Part shown: positions 1 to 8,739 of the stretch, in pieces
Layout of the letters: each line of letters starts with the position of its first letter
How positions within the stretch are numbered: position 1 is the first letter of the stretch
Source of the DNA: Chara braunii
Taxonomy: Eukaryota; Streptophyta; Charophyceae; Charales; Characeae
Assembly (NCBI GenBank): GCA_003427395.1
Contig: BFEA01000008.1
Span: 2,574,750 to 2,605,483, forward strand
DNA: 30,734 nt
Direction: 5' to 3'
Program-made: the position numbers and the translations under genes
The notes under the pieces: generated by a model
Seen by the model: the letters and a program-made list of their open reading frames with translations, nothing else
What the model was told of the DNA's origin: nothing
Database searches by the model: none

Positions 1-31
<31 letters not shown>

Positions 32-40
32 CTGTCTGTC

Positions 41-80
<40 letters not shown>
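1..80. repeat. TC / TCTG / TG compound microsatellite
   Basis: The window opens inside a dinucleotide tract: TC repeats to about 27, a short TCTG stretch, then TG repeats to 80. It is low complexity with no coding value, and its left edge lies outside the window. Confidence 0.95.
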
Positions 81-81
<1 letters not shown>

Positions 82-557
82 CTCTCGGTTGCTCGCTCGC
101 TATCTCGCTTGCACACACGTACACACATTTGTGAGTTCTGTGCCGTTCTTTACCACCAGTTCACGCCCCTGCCTGTCCCTGCTATTGCAGTAAACTGCAG
201 CCGGTAGAGCTTTGGGGCAAAGGGCTGGTAGGCCAAAAAAATTTAAGGGGTACAATGGGTAGGCGGGCACCATATGTGAAAACAACAAACACGGCCAGAC
301 TCAGAAAGCTAGAGTGCGAGCTTTGAAAAGAGACAAAAAACGAAAAGAATTAAAACAACAAAAAGAACTTCTGAGGCCCGCCACTTGGCGCGTGGAAAAG
401 GATTGTGAAGAGCCAGAACACATAGGGCAGACCCAGAAAAACAAAATACAGGCAAAAAAAGAAGAGGGGAAAGAAGAAAGAAAAAGAAAACAAAGTACGG
501 CCCAAAAAAAAAAAAGAAAAAAAAAGAAAAGGAAAAAAAAAACTTAAAAATAAAGAT
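81..557. other. No gene seen; A-rich from about 320
   Basis: Open frames here, such as a Lys/Glu-rich one at 314-547, are translations of A- and AAAAG-rich sequence and lack any recognisable domain. The stretch ends where the foldback element begins. Confidence 0.6.
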
Positions 558-955
558 GGGATAATTTGCAAAATACCCCCATAAGTTGAGAATCTTGAGA
601 TATATGCCAAAATGCCCCTAATGGATGAGGGTAGAGCTAAGAGCGGAATACCCCTCTGACAAAAAAAAAAATTGTGAAATGCCCCTAGCGTCGGTTGGAC
701 CTCCATCTTTGCAGTATACCCCTACCGGGTACCGTCCAACTTTGCACCATGCCCCGGTACTTGCCAACTTTTCCTAGGCGCTATTGCAAAAGGCCAAGGC
801 CCAAACCAGGCGGTCCAGATTGCAAAGTTGCACACCCGCCTGACAGGGGCACAACACAAAGATCTCGGCCCAAAAGGGCATTCGGCTCTACCCACATCTT
901 TCAGGGGCATTTTGGCATAGATCTCAACTTATGGGGGTATTTTGCAAATTATCCC
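558..955. mobile_element. Foldback (MITE-like) element, 398 bp
   Basis: The ends are long inverted repeats: 558-640 reads GGGATAATTTGCAAAATACC..., and the reverse complement of about 880-955 starts identically and stays close for roughly 75 bp, to GGGTAGAGC. The interior carries several copies of an A-T-R-C-C-C-C-T motif spaced tens of bases apart (near 572, 612, 648, 678, 717). There is no coding capacity, so it is non-autonomous. A-rich DNA on both sides hides any target-site duplication, so I do not assign a superfamily. Confidence 0.85.
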
Positions 956-1009
956 AAAAAAGAAAAAAGAAAAAAGATATGAGTGTGGGTAGTGCCGTAA
1001 GCCCATCCA

Positions 1010-1080
1010 GTGGCCTAGCTCAATTGGTTAGGCACGCATGTGGCATTCAGGAGGTTGTGGGTTCGAGCCCCAAAACGGCC
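1010..1080 (+). repeat. tRNA-like sequence (SINE head or tRNA pseudogene)
   Basis: TAGCTCAATTGG near 1016 fits a pol III A box, and GGGTTCGAGCCCC near 1060-1073 fits a B box, at tRNA-like spacing. The acceptor and anticodon stems do not pair well, so this is not a functional tRNA gene. A tRNA-derived repeat is the best reading. Confidence 0.55.
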
Positions 1081-1133
1081 TGCGGCGCACTTAGTACTAA
1101 CCAGCGGTGATATGCCGCTTGATACCTCTGATC

Positions 1134-1187
1134 GGTAATAGCATGGTCCTTGGCCAACATGGTAATAGCATGGTCCTTGGCCAACAC
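1134..1187. repeat. 27-bp tandem duplication
   Basis: Two adjacent copies (1134-1160, 1161-1187) beginning GGTAATAGCATGGTCCTTGG differ only at the last base. A GTGTGAGTGT-type tract follows directly. Confidence 0.9.
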
Positions 1188-1975
1188 AGGTGTGAGTGTG
1201 AGTGTCAGTGGGTTGTGTGTGGTGTGTGGGAGAGTGTTGGCCCTAGACAGTGCTGTTATTCGGTTGGGGGCGGAGGACGATGAAAAGGGAGGCGCAGCTA
1301 CTGGCAAAATGCTCGGTCTTTGCGTTCGCCGGACCCCCACAGGCAGCCCCACCCCATCCTTGACCACCATGGTTAGGGCGGGGCGCAGCATGCATCCCCT
1401 CTCAGACTGATGGCTGGAGGGAGACAACAAAGCTAGGTTTGCAGGGGTCCCCTGTCTAAGCATTAGGAGTAGTGGTAGGTAGGTAGTGAAGGTGAATTGG
1501 AAGAATTTGAAAGAAGATGAAAGATACACCAGGCAGATGACTGCATGGTTGCATGGTTGCAAGGGGACTGTTCAAGGAAGGGCCGGGTGACGGGAGGACC
1601 CACTGGTGCCGCCCAATGGCTCCTCCCGGTACCCTGACCAGATGAAGGGTTGAAGAAGGAGAAGGGGATCAGCTGGACTCCTGCTCCTCGCCCACACATC
1701 TCAGGCACCTTTCTGCATAAGGGCTGCTGTTTCCAGGCCCATGGCGTCTGCAGATTATGGAAAGCTGGTTTAGTGATTACAGTTAGAGAGCCTTCACAAC
1801 CAGTTCTGGAGTCCAGAGCAGGCAATACTGGCAGGTTTCCTCCAGTTATTGTTCTAAAAATCGTTCTCCCAAGTTTTTTTTTCCAACGTCCTCCTCAGTC
1901 AATCCCCTGTAATCCAGGGTAATCAATGCTGGCAGGATTGTTTCTCTGATGTTCTCTGATTACATTCTGTAAAAG
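1188..1975. other. No gene or clear repeat seen
   Basis: Several overlapping open frames exist on both strands, but none shows a domain, codon bias or homology that I can recognise. Confidence 0.4.
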
Positions 1976-1998
1976 GGACGCTGGACCCGTTTTCCAGC
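1975..1998 (+). repeat. Hairpin with CCCGTTT loop (copy 1)
   Basis: GGGAC is followed by a six-base-pair stem, GCTGGA (1980-1985) with TCCAGC (1993-1998), closing a seven-base CCCGTTT loop. A second copy at 5223-5246 keeps the loop and changes the stem with pairing preserved. Confidence 0.7.
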
Positions 1999-2091
1999 AG
2001 GTGATGCTCCCCACCAATAGATGGAGCCTCTCCCCGAGTGGTAGTGGTGTCTGCTCATATCAGCACCACTAGCACCGGTGGGGGTTTCTTG

Positions 2092-2164
2092 AACAAAAAA
2101 AAAAGAAAAAAAAGAAAAAGAAAAAAAGAAAAAAATAATAATAAAAATATATATATATATATAT
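2092..2164. repeat. A-rich tract and (TA)n microsatellite
   Basis: Runs of A broken by single G bases pass into an AAT/ATA stretch and then a TA dinucleotide tract at about 2147-2164. Confidence 0.9.
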
Positions 2165-2198
2165 TGCCTTAAGCCCGCCACTGGCGGGGACATAACAT

Positions 2199-2346
2199 CC
2201 CCTCAGTGATGTCAGGCGCCCTCCTGCCGTGATAAGGGGGAGGAAACAACAAGAAATCGCCAGTTTTTTTGTCCCCTCAGTGATGTCAGGCACCCTCCTG
2301 CCGTGATAAGGGGGAGGAAACCACAAGAAATCGTCAGTTTTTTTCC
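2199..2346. repeat. 74-bp tandem repeat, two copies
   Basis: Copies start at 2199 and 2273 with CCCCTCAGTGATGTCAGG. They run through CCTCCTGCCGTGATAAGGGG to a T-run and differ at a few positions only. The second copy ends a little before the 121-bp MITE. Confidence 0.9.
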
Positions 2347-2368
2347 CTTTTTTTTGGTTTCTGTTTTA

Positions 2369-2489
2369 GGGCATCGCCACACCATTCTTGAGATGTGCAA
2401 AATGAGAATGAACTTCCCGCTAGAACATGGCCAATGCATCCGCCACATTTTTGTCTTTTTCACATTTCGAGAGTGGTGTGGCTATGCCC
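2369..2489 (+). mobile_element. 121-bp MITE, copy 1
   Basis: The terminal inverted repeats run about 33 bp: the left begins GGGCATCGCCACACCATTCT, and the reverse complement of the right begins GGGCATAGCCACACCACTCT. TTA lies directly outside both ends and may be the target-site duplication. A second copy in the opposite orientation lies at 28441-28561 with the same overall length and a clearly related interior (CCGCTAGAAYATGG, then TTTTTGTCTTTT). There is no coding capacity. A PIF/Harbinger-type 3-bp target would fit TTA, but the second copy shows ATAT, so the superfamily stays open. Confidence 0.88.
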
Positions 2490-3887
2490 TTAGAAGCAAC
2501 AAGCCTCTTGGCCTCGCCACACGGCACACGAACCGAAAACTTTCACGAGCTCGTACAGTGTTCAAGTTCACACCACCACACGGTCACACGAATCTCAATA
2601 GTGAAAAAGAACTCGCAAGGTGTCAGGTCCTCGTCGTAAGGAAAAGCAAACTGTGGTTCGTGGGGAGGTTGTGGCACCCCACCTGCAGCACCTCAATTTT
2701 CATGGGTCCTTGCAAGGACCCATGAATCCCCCTCCAACTCTCACGAATCCTCACGAGTGTGTCCAAGGCAGTCTATTGTCTTTCTTGACTTCTGATATCG
2801 ATAGAGACTTGTTTGTTTTTTTTTGACTTTTTTTTTCTTTTTTCGGTGCTCATTGGTGTTCGTTACGCGTGCTCCCTGGGGCCTGGAGGGGGATCCCACT
2901 AGCCAGGTATGTGGATTAGTGTGACGGGTGGGGGACGGGTGGGGGACAGGTGGGTGGCAGCGTGAAATAGGGAAAATAAACGTAAAAAAACAAGGGCAAG
3001 AGTAACTCCATACACCATTTGCTGTAGGTGAGGGGATCGAACCCTCCCAAACTCCTCCCAAAAAATAAGGGGGCACATGCATGTCAAAGGAAGAGGACAA
3101 CAGCATTGCCCATGTGAAACATTTGCGGGGACTACAGACAACTTGGACGAGGGTCTAGCACGGACTGACATTCCCTCATGATGGGAAACACCGGAAAATT
3201 TTGTTTTCGGCCTCTCTTTCACGCATGGGCCACGACCCAAAGGTGAGTGAAAGGTGAGTGAAAAGCAACACAAAAAAAATGGGTCTGATTTTCACTCACG
3301 TTCGGGACCCCCAGAGGAACACGGCAAGCAAAACAAAAGAAAGACCACCCAATGGGATGCTCCAAAAAAACATATATTTTCGAGGGCTAAAATACAGGAA
3401 AAACAAAACCACCGATCCCCATTCCCATCGACGGCGGAGGCGGGTCACACACCCTCTACACTACTCCACATACAATGCTAGTGTAGCGAAGTATTCTACT
3501 ATGTGTGACGCAATTTTATGTTTTTTTGGAAAATACAGAGTGATTTTTTATTTGCATGAAAGGATCGTTTTTTTATTTAAAATGAATTGAAATAGCACAT
3601 AAAACTATGAAGAACAGCTGTGCCCCCGAATTCATTGGTTGGTACGATCTCCTTCACGTAAGTCTTCATACTGATGCACCGTGGCAATAAAATGTGTCTA
3701 CGAACACAGCCGAGGATAAACAAGTAATGGCTATAGGGATACATTCATCCCCATGTATCTCATGATGCCTCTAACAGGCCATCCGACAGACGCGGAAGCG
3801 TTCCTGTCAGATCCACCACGATATCGGAATTTCACATTTCAAGTTCTATTTCTCAGAGCAAAAAAAAAAAAAAAAGAGAAAACTACA
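2490..3887. other. No gene seen; one tRNA-like B box on the minus strand
   Basis: Apart from the palindrome at 2699-2726 I see no coding gene. GGGTTCGATCCCC on the minus strand near 3034-3048 matches a pol III B box, but no convincing A box accompanies it. A short tandem AGGTGAGTGAA pair lies near 3240-3260. The open frames present are featureless. Confidence 0.4.
2699..2726. repeat. Perfect 28-bp palindrome
   Basis: TTCATGGGTCCTTG is followed immediately by its exact reverse complement with no spacer. It could extrude as a 14-bp cruciform arm or be a recombination remnant. No flanking repeat explains it. Confidence 0.9.
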
Positions 3888-4429
3888 GCGCAGTCAGGGT
3901 TTGAGTTTGTAATTGCACTTGAGGCAAAAGGGCTGGTAATGCTTGGTTGTGGTCAACGATAGTTGGTAATCCTAGATTGGTCGTGGGAGGAAAGGGAGAG
4001 ATGTGGGGACGGCCAGCGCGCAGGATCTGTGCACCGTACATATCAGAATTATTACCCGATCAGGGGCTTTGCCCGCTGATTGTAGATACGTAACACTATC
4101 GTGTTGTGGCGGCGGACGCAATTTCATCCGAATGAAGAGCTGGAGATGAACGAAGAGAGTACATCGACAAGCGTCGACTTCCGGGAGACTAGATGATGGA
4201 ATTCTCGCTGTGATTGGTATCGCCCAGAGCTGTTGGCGAATTGCTGACACAGGGCTTCAGCCTCGACCACGGTTTGTCCATCGTAGCAGATGCTCCTGCT
4301 TCGGACGTGGTGTTGCTCACGACTTCCTAGTCTTTGGATCTTTGACGGGTTATGACTGTGTTTTACGAACGTTACGATTTAGACTAATTGCCAGGCTATA
4401 TAGGTTAGGAACGGGTTTCCAGTGGATAC

Positions 4430-4730
4430 CGATTTTGGGTTTGTTTTGGGTTTTCTTTGGTTGTGATTTGCTGTCTCCTTGTGTGAAAATGTCGAATTCA
4501 AGTTTGGGTCGGACTTCGGCTGGCTTTGTGGAATTGGGCTGCGTACGTTGCCATTGCTGTCGACTCACTGCTTTAATTCGATATTCAGTGATGGTAACCT
4601 TGTCCAACCTTGTCCGTTGGTTGTCTGTTTGGTTTGGGTGGTTTTTAGTTGCGATTTGCTGTTTCCCTGGGTGAAAACTTTGAATTCAGGTTTGTGTACG
4701 ATTCCGACTGGTTGTGTGGAATTCGGTGAC
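4430..4730. repeat. Diverged ~190-bp direct repeat
   Basis: The segments from about 4437 and 4627 share TTTGGTTTGGGT-like sequence, then GATTTGCTGT, GTGAAAA, GAATTCA and TGTGGAATT in the same order. This indicates an old tandem duplication of about 190 bp. The surroundings are T/G-rich, 5'-UTR-like in composition, with no defensible open frame. Single N bases follow at 4779, 4825 and 4829. Confidence 0.65.
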
Positions 4731-5220
4731 GGCAATTTTGTCGATTGGTTGGAAGTGGGGAGAGAGAGAGAGAGAGANGAGTTACTACTCTAACTACGCG
4801 TTTGGTTTAGCAATTTGATTGGTTNGTTNAATTACGGCACAGTGGAACAGTGGAATTGAATTTTTTGAGCTGTGCTAGTAGCAGGATGCCTGGCTAGTAG
4901 TGGATAGGGTTGAGCAATAAATAGGGTTTGAGTAACTTTAGTTTTGGTGTTGGTTGTTTTTTTATCGTAATTACCGCTGGTTAGGGTTTGCGTGAATTGA
5001 GTAATCCTTCACTGGTTTTGGTCTTGGAACTTCAGATAGGATAGATTTGATCTTTACTGGATGGTAGCTTTCTCCCTTGTGTTTTTATTTTTGTTTTTTT
5101 AAGCAACTTGACGCCAGATAGTGCTGGGGGGGACTGGGGTCTCGGTAGCTGGATGCTGTCGCTGGGGATGGGGTCGGCCGGGAGTGCCCTTCTTAGCCCG
5201 GATGGCTGCAGCATCTATGT

Positions 5221-5295
5221 GAGGGACGCCGGGCCCGTTTCCCGGCTTTTAACGAAGTTGAAATTTGTTTAAAAAAAAAAAAAAAAAAAAAAAAA
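5221..5295 (+). mobile_element. 3' end of a poly(A)-tailed retroposon
   Basis: GAGGGAC leads into a GCCGGG/CCCGGC stem closing a CCCGTTT loop (5228-5246). About 25 bases of AT-rich sequence follow, then 25 A residues (5271-5295). A hairpin just before a poly(A) run is typical of LINE and SINE 3' ends. The stem covaries with the hairpin at 1980-1998. The 5' limit of the element is not recognisable. Confidence 0.6.
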
Positions 5296-5413
5296 GGGCC
5301 GGTAATGCTGAATGTATATGACCTACGTTTCGGGTCCGGTGGGGTCGAGTGGGGGTGTGTTGTATTCGCGGGATTGCCTGAAGTGCAATTACAAACTGTT
5401 TTCGTGACTGCGC

Positions 5414-6360
5414 CAAAGTTACCCCAAAAAAAAAACAAAGTCTGGAAATCAACCCCCCCCCTTTAGAGCCCATAAAATCCAGACTTCCCGCCCACGCAAA
5501 GCCACGAGCTACCATGTCCAAGTTAGTCCAACTTTCTTTTGTTTTTTTTTCCGACGCATCTCGTTGGACGGAGGTGGGCATCCTTACAGTCCCCGCTCGG
5601 AAACTACCAGGCCGTCCAGATCCTATCTATTCGACTGCCGTACTGTGTCACTCGAGCCCACACGTGATCGAAATCCTGAACGAAGTGGTAGAATACTTGG
5701 CTAATGGGTCCAGGCCCCTGCAGCAATGCAGCAGAAAATGAAACAAAAACGAACTTGCCCCCTCGCGAACCCTCACAAATTCTTTTTTTTCGTTTTGTTT
5801 TGTTTTTGCTGCCATGTCTGAATGTAGCAACAAACTCCAGAAATGTACACTGTATGGCAAAGAGTTACGGGCATCATTGTGGAGCAGATCGTAATTACGG
5901 CAAACTCACTCTAGCACGGCAAACTCACTCTAGCACTTTCTAGAATGCATCTAACTGCGATTGCGCCCTGCTGCTACCACAATTTTTATTATTTTATTTT
6001 TTTCAGCCACGGCTTTGTTCAAATTTCAGCCCACGGACACCTAAAGGCGCTCCGACCGGCGCAATAGCGCTCGGTCCCAGTGCCGCTTGCCCGGGGGCAA
6101 GCCTAACCGGCGGCAAGCACCTCCGTTGTGGTCGTGCTTCTGTGGGTAGTTTCCCTTCGCCTATTCACGTTGACGAAGGCCTACTATGGCGGCGGCCATA
6201 GTTGAGGATACTAGCAGTTGTAGTGTTCGGTGCTGGTTCCCCTATTGAGTTTGTTCTTACGTTTCTAGAGTTGCCACTCTCTTCGGCAGTCGAAGATAGA
6301 GATAGGAGAAGAGTTCGAGATGGAAGCAGAGCCGGCCCCACAAGGGAAAGCACTGGTAGG
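5414..6360. other. No gene seen; one 19-bp tandem pair
   Basis: The stretch holds homopolymer tracts, a 19-bp exact tandem duplication at 5898-5935 (unit CGGCAAACTCACTCTAGCA), and a GC-rich hairpin, GCTTGCC/GGCAAGC, near 6086-6102. No reading frame looks coding. Confidence 0.5.
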
Positions 6361-6369
6361 GCTTAGGTT

Positions 6370-7040
6370 CCAGATGATTATCGCTTGGATGAAGAAAAAG
6401 TGAAAGAGTTGGTAAGGGCTTGTTTTGAGGATGGGATTTTGCCTACGGATATTGACTCAGCCTCACCCAGGTGCCATGGAAGTTGATGGAAGAGAAGTCA
6501 CATTTATCTTGAATTCATAGGAGGACGAAATCAAGGTTAAATGGCTGAGGGAGAGAACAGTTACGGTCTTCTTTCGTGATGGTGCCCATTTTGTACCTAA
6601 GAAAGTGAAGGAGGATATGGTGAGAGCATATGAAGACATATGGATCAGAGATGAGGTGTTTGGACAGGAGTTCAAGCGAGGCAGAATAAAGGTGGAGAGT
6701 CCCAACGTGGTCTCCTAGTACATCCCAAGAGCGCAGGAGATTACTGAATGGATGCTGACCAAGCGGGCAGACTTCATCGATCTTGCTGGAGTCACCGACT
6801 CACCTATCGAACAAAATCTGTGCTGCCACGCGTTCATTGAACGCGCGTTCCGCGTTCAGTTGATGAACGCATTGAACGTGCGTTCAATGAACGCAGGTGA
6901 ACGCTCTGAAGAGTCTGAACGCGAACGCGCCTCGTACATCCCAAGAGCGCAGGAGATTACTGAATGGATGCTGACCAAGCGGGCAGACTACATCGATCTT
7001 GCTGGAGTCACCTATCGAAAAAAATCTGTGTTGCCACGCG
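6370..7040 (+). pseudogene. Broken coding fragment of a repeat family, probably retrotransposon ORF1
   Basis: One frame reads as protein-like sequence from about 6479 to 6800, including RTVTVFFRDGAHFVPKKVKE and YIPRAQEITEWMLTKRAD. In-frame TAG codons at 6518-6520 and 6716-6718 break it. Upstream, another frame (near 6375-6470) continues in the same style (LDEEKVKELVRACFEDGILP), so a frameshift lies near 6470. The charged, IPRA..ITEWM-type sequence recalls proteins that are abundantly repeated in Chara and probably accompany non-LTR retrotransposons; this is memory, not a search. The 3' part is duplicated in tandem, so a second partial copy of the same peptide lies at 6935-7015. No catalytic motif is seen. 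Confidence 0.55.
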
Positions 7041-7140
7041 TTCATTGAACGCGCGTTCCGCGTTCAGTTGTTGAACGCATTGAACGTGCGTTCAATGGAC
7101 GCAGGTGAACGCTCTGACGAGTCTGAACGTGAACGAGCAA
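6719..7140. repeat. 216-bp tandem duplication with GCGTTC palindromes
   Basis: Copies begin at 6719 and 6935 with TACATCCCAAGAGCGCAGGA. Copy two lacks a few bases after GGAGTCACC. Each copy contains an imperfect palindrome built from GCGTTCA/TGAACGC, for example 6829-6893, where GCGTTCATTGAACGC is answered by its complement. The duplication spans the end of the broken coding fragment. Confidence 0.9.
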
Positions 7141-7440
7141 AACGTCAACCCTGAAGGGGAGGCCTGTCGGGGGCGTTCCGTCGGGGTAGGGGCTCCCGAC
7201 AACCATCCTGAGCGTGGTCCCAGCATGGAGTGGGTGCCAAGGGACCCAGGGAAGAAAAAAAAAACAAAAAAAACAAAAAAAAAAAGAAAAAACGAAGACT
7301 GAGGGCCGCTCGAACGGCCCTCTCACGTTTTTGTTACAAAAACGCGCGGGGCCCGTTTGAGCGGCACTCGTTACAGTGCTGCTCGGCGTTCGAATGCTGG
7401 ATCGGTGCGTTCATACAGCGCATACGCTGTTGAGCACGGG

Positions 7441-7444
<4 letters not shown>

Positions 7445-7512
<68 letters not shown>
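7445..7512. repeat. (GA)n microsatellite
   Basis: An uninterrupted GA dinucleotide tract of more than 30 repeats. It is followed by TTCGTCGTTCGAGGTAAGTT, then the pyrimidine tract. Confidence 0.97.
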
Positions 7513-7515
<3 letters not shown>

Positions 7516-7539
7516 TCTAGTTCGTCGTTCGAGGTAAGT

Positions 7540-8000
7540 TTTACAACTTCTTATTCTTCTTTTTATTTTTCATCATCTTTTTTCTTCATCTTCTTCTTCC
7601 TCTTCTTCTTCTTCTTCATCTTTACTCTTATTCTTCTTCTTTCTTCTTCTTCTTTCTTCTTTCGTCGTTTTTTTTTTTTTTTTTCAATTCATCTTCATCT
7701 TTAATTTGTTCTTTTTCGTCTTCTTCTTCTTCTTCTTCTTCGAATATCTTCTTCTTCTTCTACTTCTTTCTAGTTCATCTCTCATTCTTCTTCGTCTTCT
7801 TTCTTCTTCTTCAAGTTCTTCTTCTTCTTTTTCTTTCTTCTTCTTCTTCTTTTTTTTCTTCTTCTTCTTCTTGTTTTTTTTGACGTTTTTTTTTCTTCTT
7901 TTTTTTATTTTTATTTTTTTCCATTCATCTACATCTGTCTTCTTCTACTTCCTCTCCTTCCTCCTCCTCTTCTTCTTCTTCTTCTTCTTCTTCTTCTTCT
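7540..8000. repeat. 460-bp polypyrimidine (TTC)n tract
   Basis: It is almost entirely T and C on the plus strand, mostly TTC with T-runs. The long open frames (Phe/Ser/Leu on plus, Glu/Lys/Arg on minus) are artefacts of it. Confidence 0.95.
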
Positions 8001-8034
8001 TGAGAGAGAGAGAGAGAGAGACCGCCGGAGCGCG

Positions 8035-8078
<44 letters not shown>
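8001..8078. repeat. Second (GA)n microsatellite, interrupted
   Basis: GA repeats are broken once by ACCGCCGGAGCGCGCC. They abut the pyrimidine tract, so the purine-rich strand switches twice within 650 bp. GAC-rich DNA follows to about 8180. Confidence 0.95.
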
Positions 8079-8079
<1 letters not shown>

Positions 8080-8351
8080 CCGCGGTGGACAACCGACGGA
8101 AGACGACGGCAATAGCGACGGCTGACGACGACATCCAGTGGGAGACGACGACGACGACAAGGACGCCCGCCGACGCGGCTGCTCGGTGGCGGCTCCTCTT
8201 CTGCACGCGCGGAAATTGAACGCGCGTCGGCAGGGGGGTTGTGCCCGCTTGGTGATGCTGTTCGGTTCTTCGGAGACACCGGCAGGCCCTGGGAGTCTCT
8301 AGGGCGAGTATTGGTCAGGCCGCGAAGGACTACGACGCACGACAAAGATGC

Positions 8352-8700
8352 CGTAACGACCATTTTGTCAAAATGGACATTTTTTATTTTTTGAACGAAA
8401 TTGAAACTGAGTTTTTTGGCCGAAAACTCGTCAAAATTTGTTGTTCCTGAGGGTCCAGCGTTTTAAAAACGCTGGACCCCTGGCTGTACATGTACCTAGC
8501 TTGAGACCAGGCACCTCCAGGCAGGACTGCCTAAAGGTACCTGGTCTCAAGCTAGGTCCATGTACAACCAGGGGGTCCTGCGTTTTACAAACGCCGGACC
8601 CTCAGGAACAACAAATTTTAATGAGTTTTCGGCCAAAAAACTCGGTTTCAATTTCGTTCAAAAAATAAAAGATGTCCATTTTGACGAAATGGCAGTTCCG
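8352..8700. mobile_element. 349-bp near-perfect foldback element
   Basis: Two arms of about 170 bp are inverted copies meeting at AGGCA-GGAC-TGCCT (8519-8532). CCATTTTGTCAAAATGGACA on the left is matched by CCATTTCGTCAAAATGGACA read from the right end, and agreement continues nearly without gaps to the four-base loop. Each arm holds its own small hairpin (GTCCAGCG with CGCTGGAC). There is no coding capacity. Transcription would give one long double-stranded RNA, a possible small-RNA precursor. The element directly abuts the 5' side of the broken hAT gene. Confidence 0.93.
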
Positions 8701-8739
8701 TGAGGGCAGGCGAGGGCATTCAAGGACGCCGGGGAAGAC

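Larger units (their letters stand above)
3888..5413. mobile_element. 1.5-kb segment bounded by 40-bp inverted repeats
   Basis: 3888-3927 (starting GCGCAGTCA, ending TTTGTAATTGCACTTGAGGCAA) matches the reverse complement of 5374-5413 without gaps. The divergence is concentrated in one eight-base block plus one other position. GGGCYGGTAATGCT also recurs in direct orientation at about 3929 and 5296. The enclosed DNA has no recognisable transposase. It may be a non-autonomous DNA element or two oppositely oriented dispersed repeats; no clear target duplication is visible. Confidence 0.5.

Noticed and set aside
1010-1080. Functional tRNA gene
   Set aside because: A and B boxes are good, but acceptor and anticodon stems do not pair; kept as a tRNA-like repeat.
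3972-4793. Possible protein gene with frames up to 154 codons
   Set aside because: Frames are Cys/Trp/Phe-rich because the DNA is T/G-rich and tandemly duplicated; no recognisable domain and no intron-exon support.
7357-8363. Several long open frames on both strands (Phe/Ser-rich, Ser/Leu-rich, Glu/Arg-rich)
   Set aside because: They are translations of GA and TTC simple repeats; no start context, domain or non-repetitive sequence.
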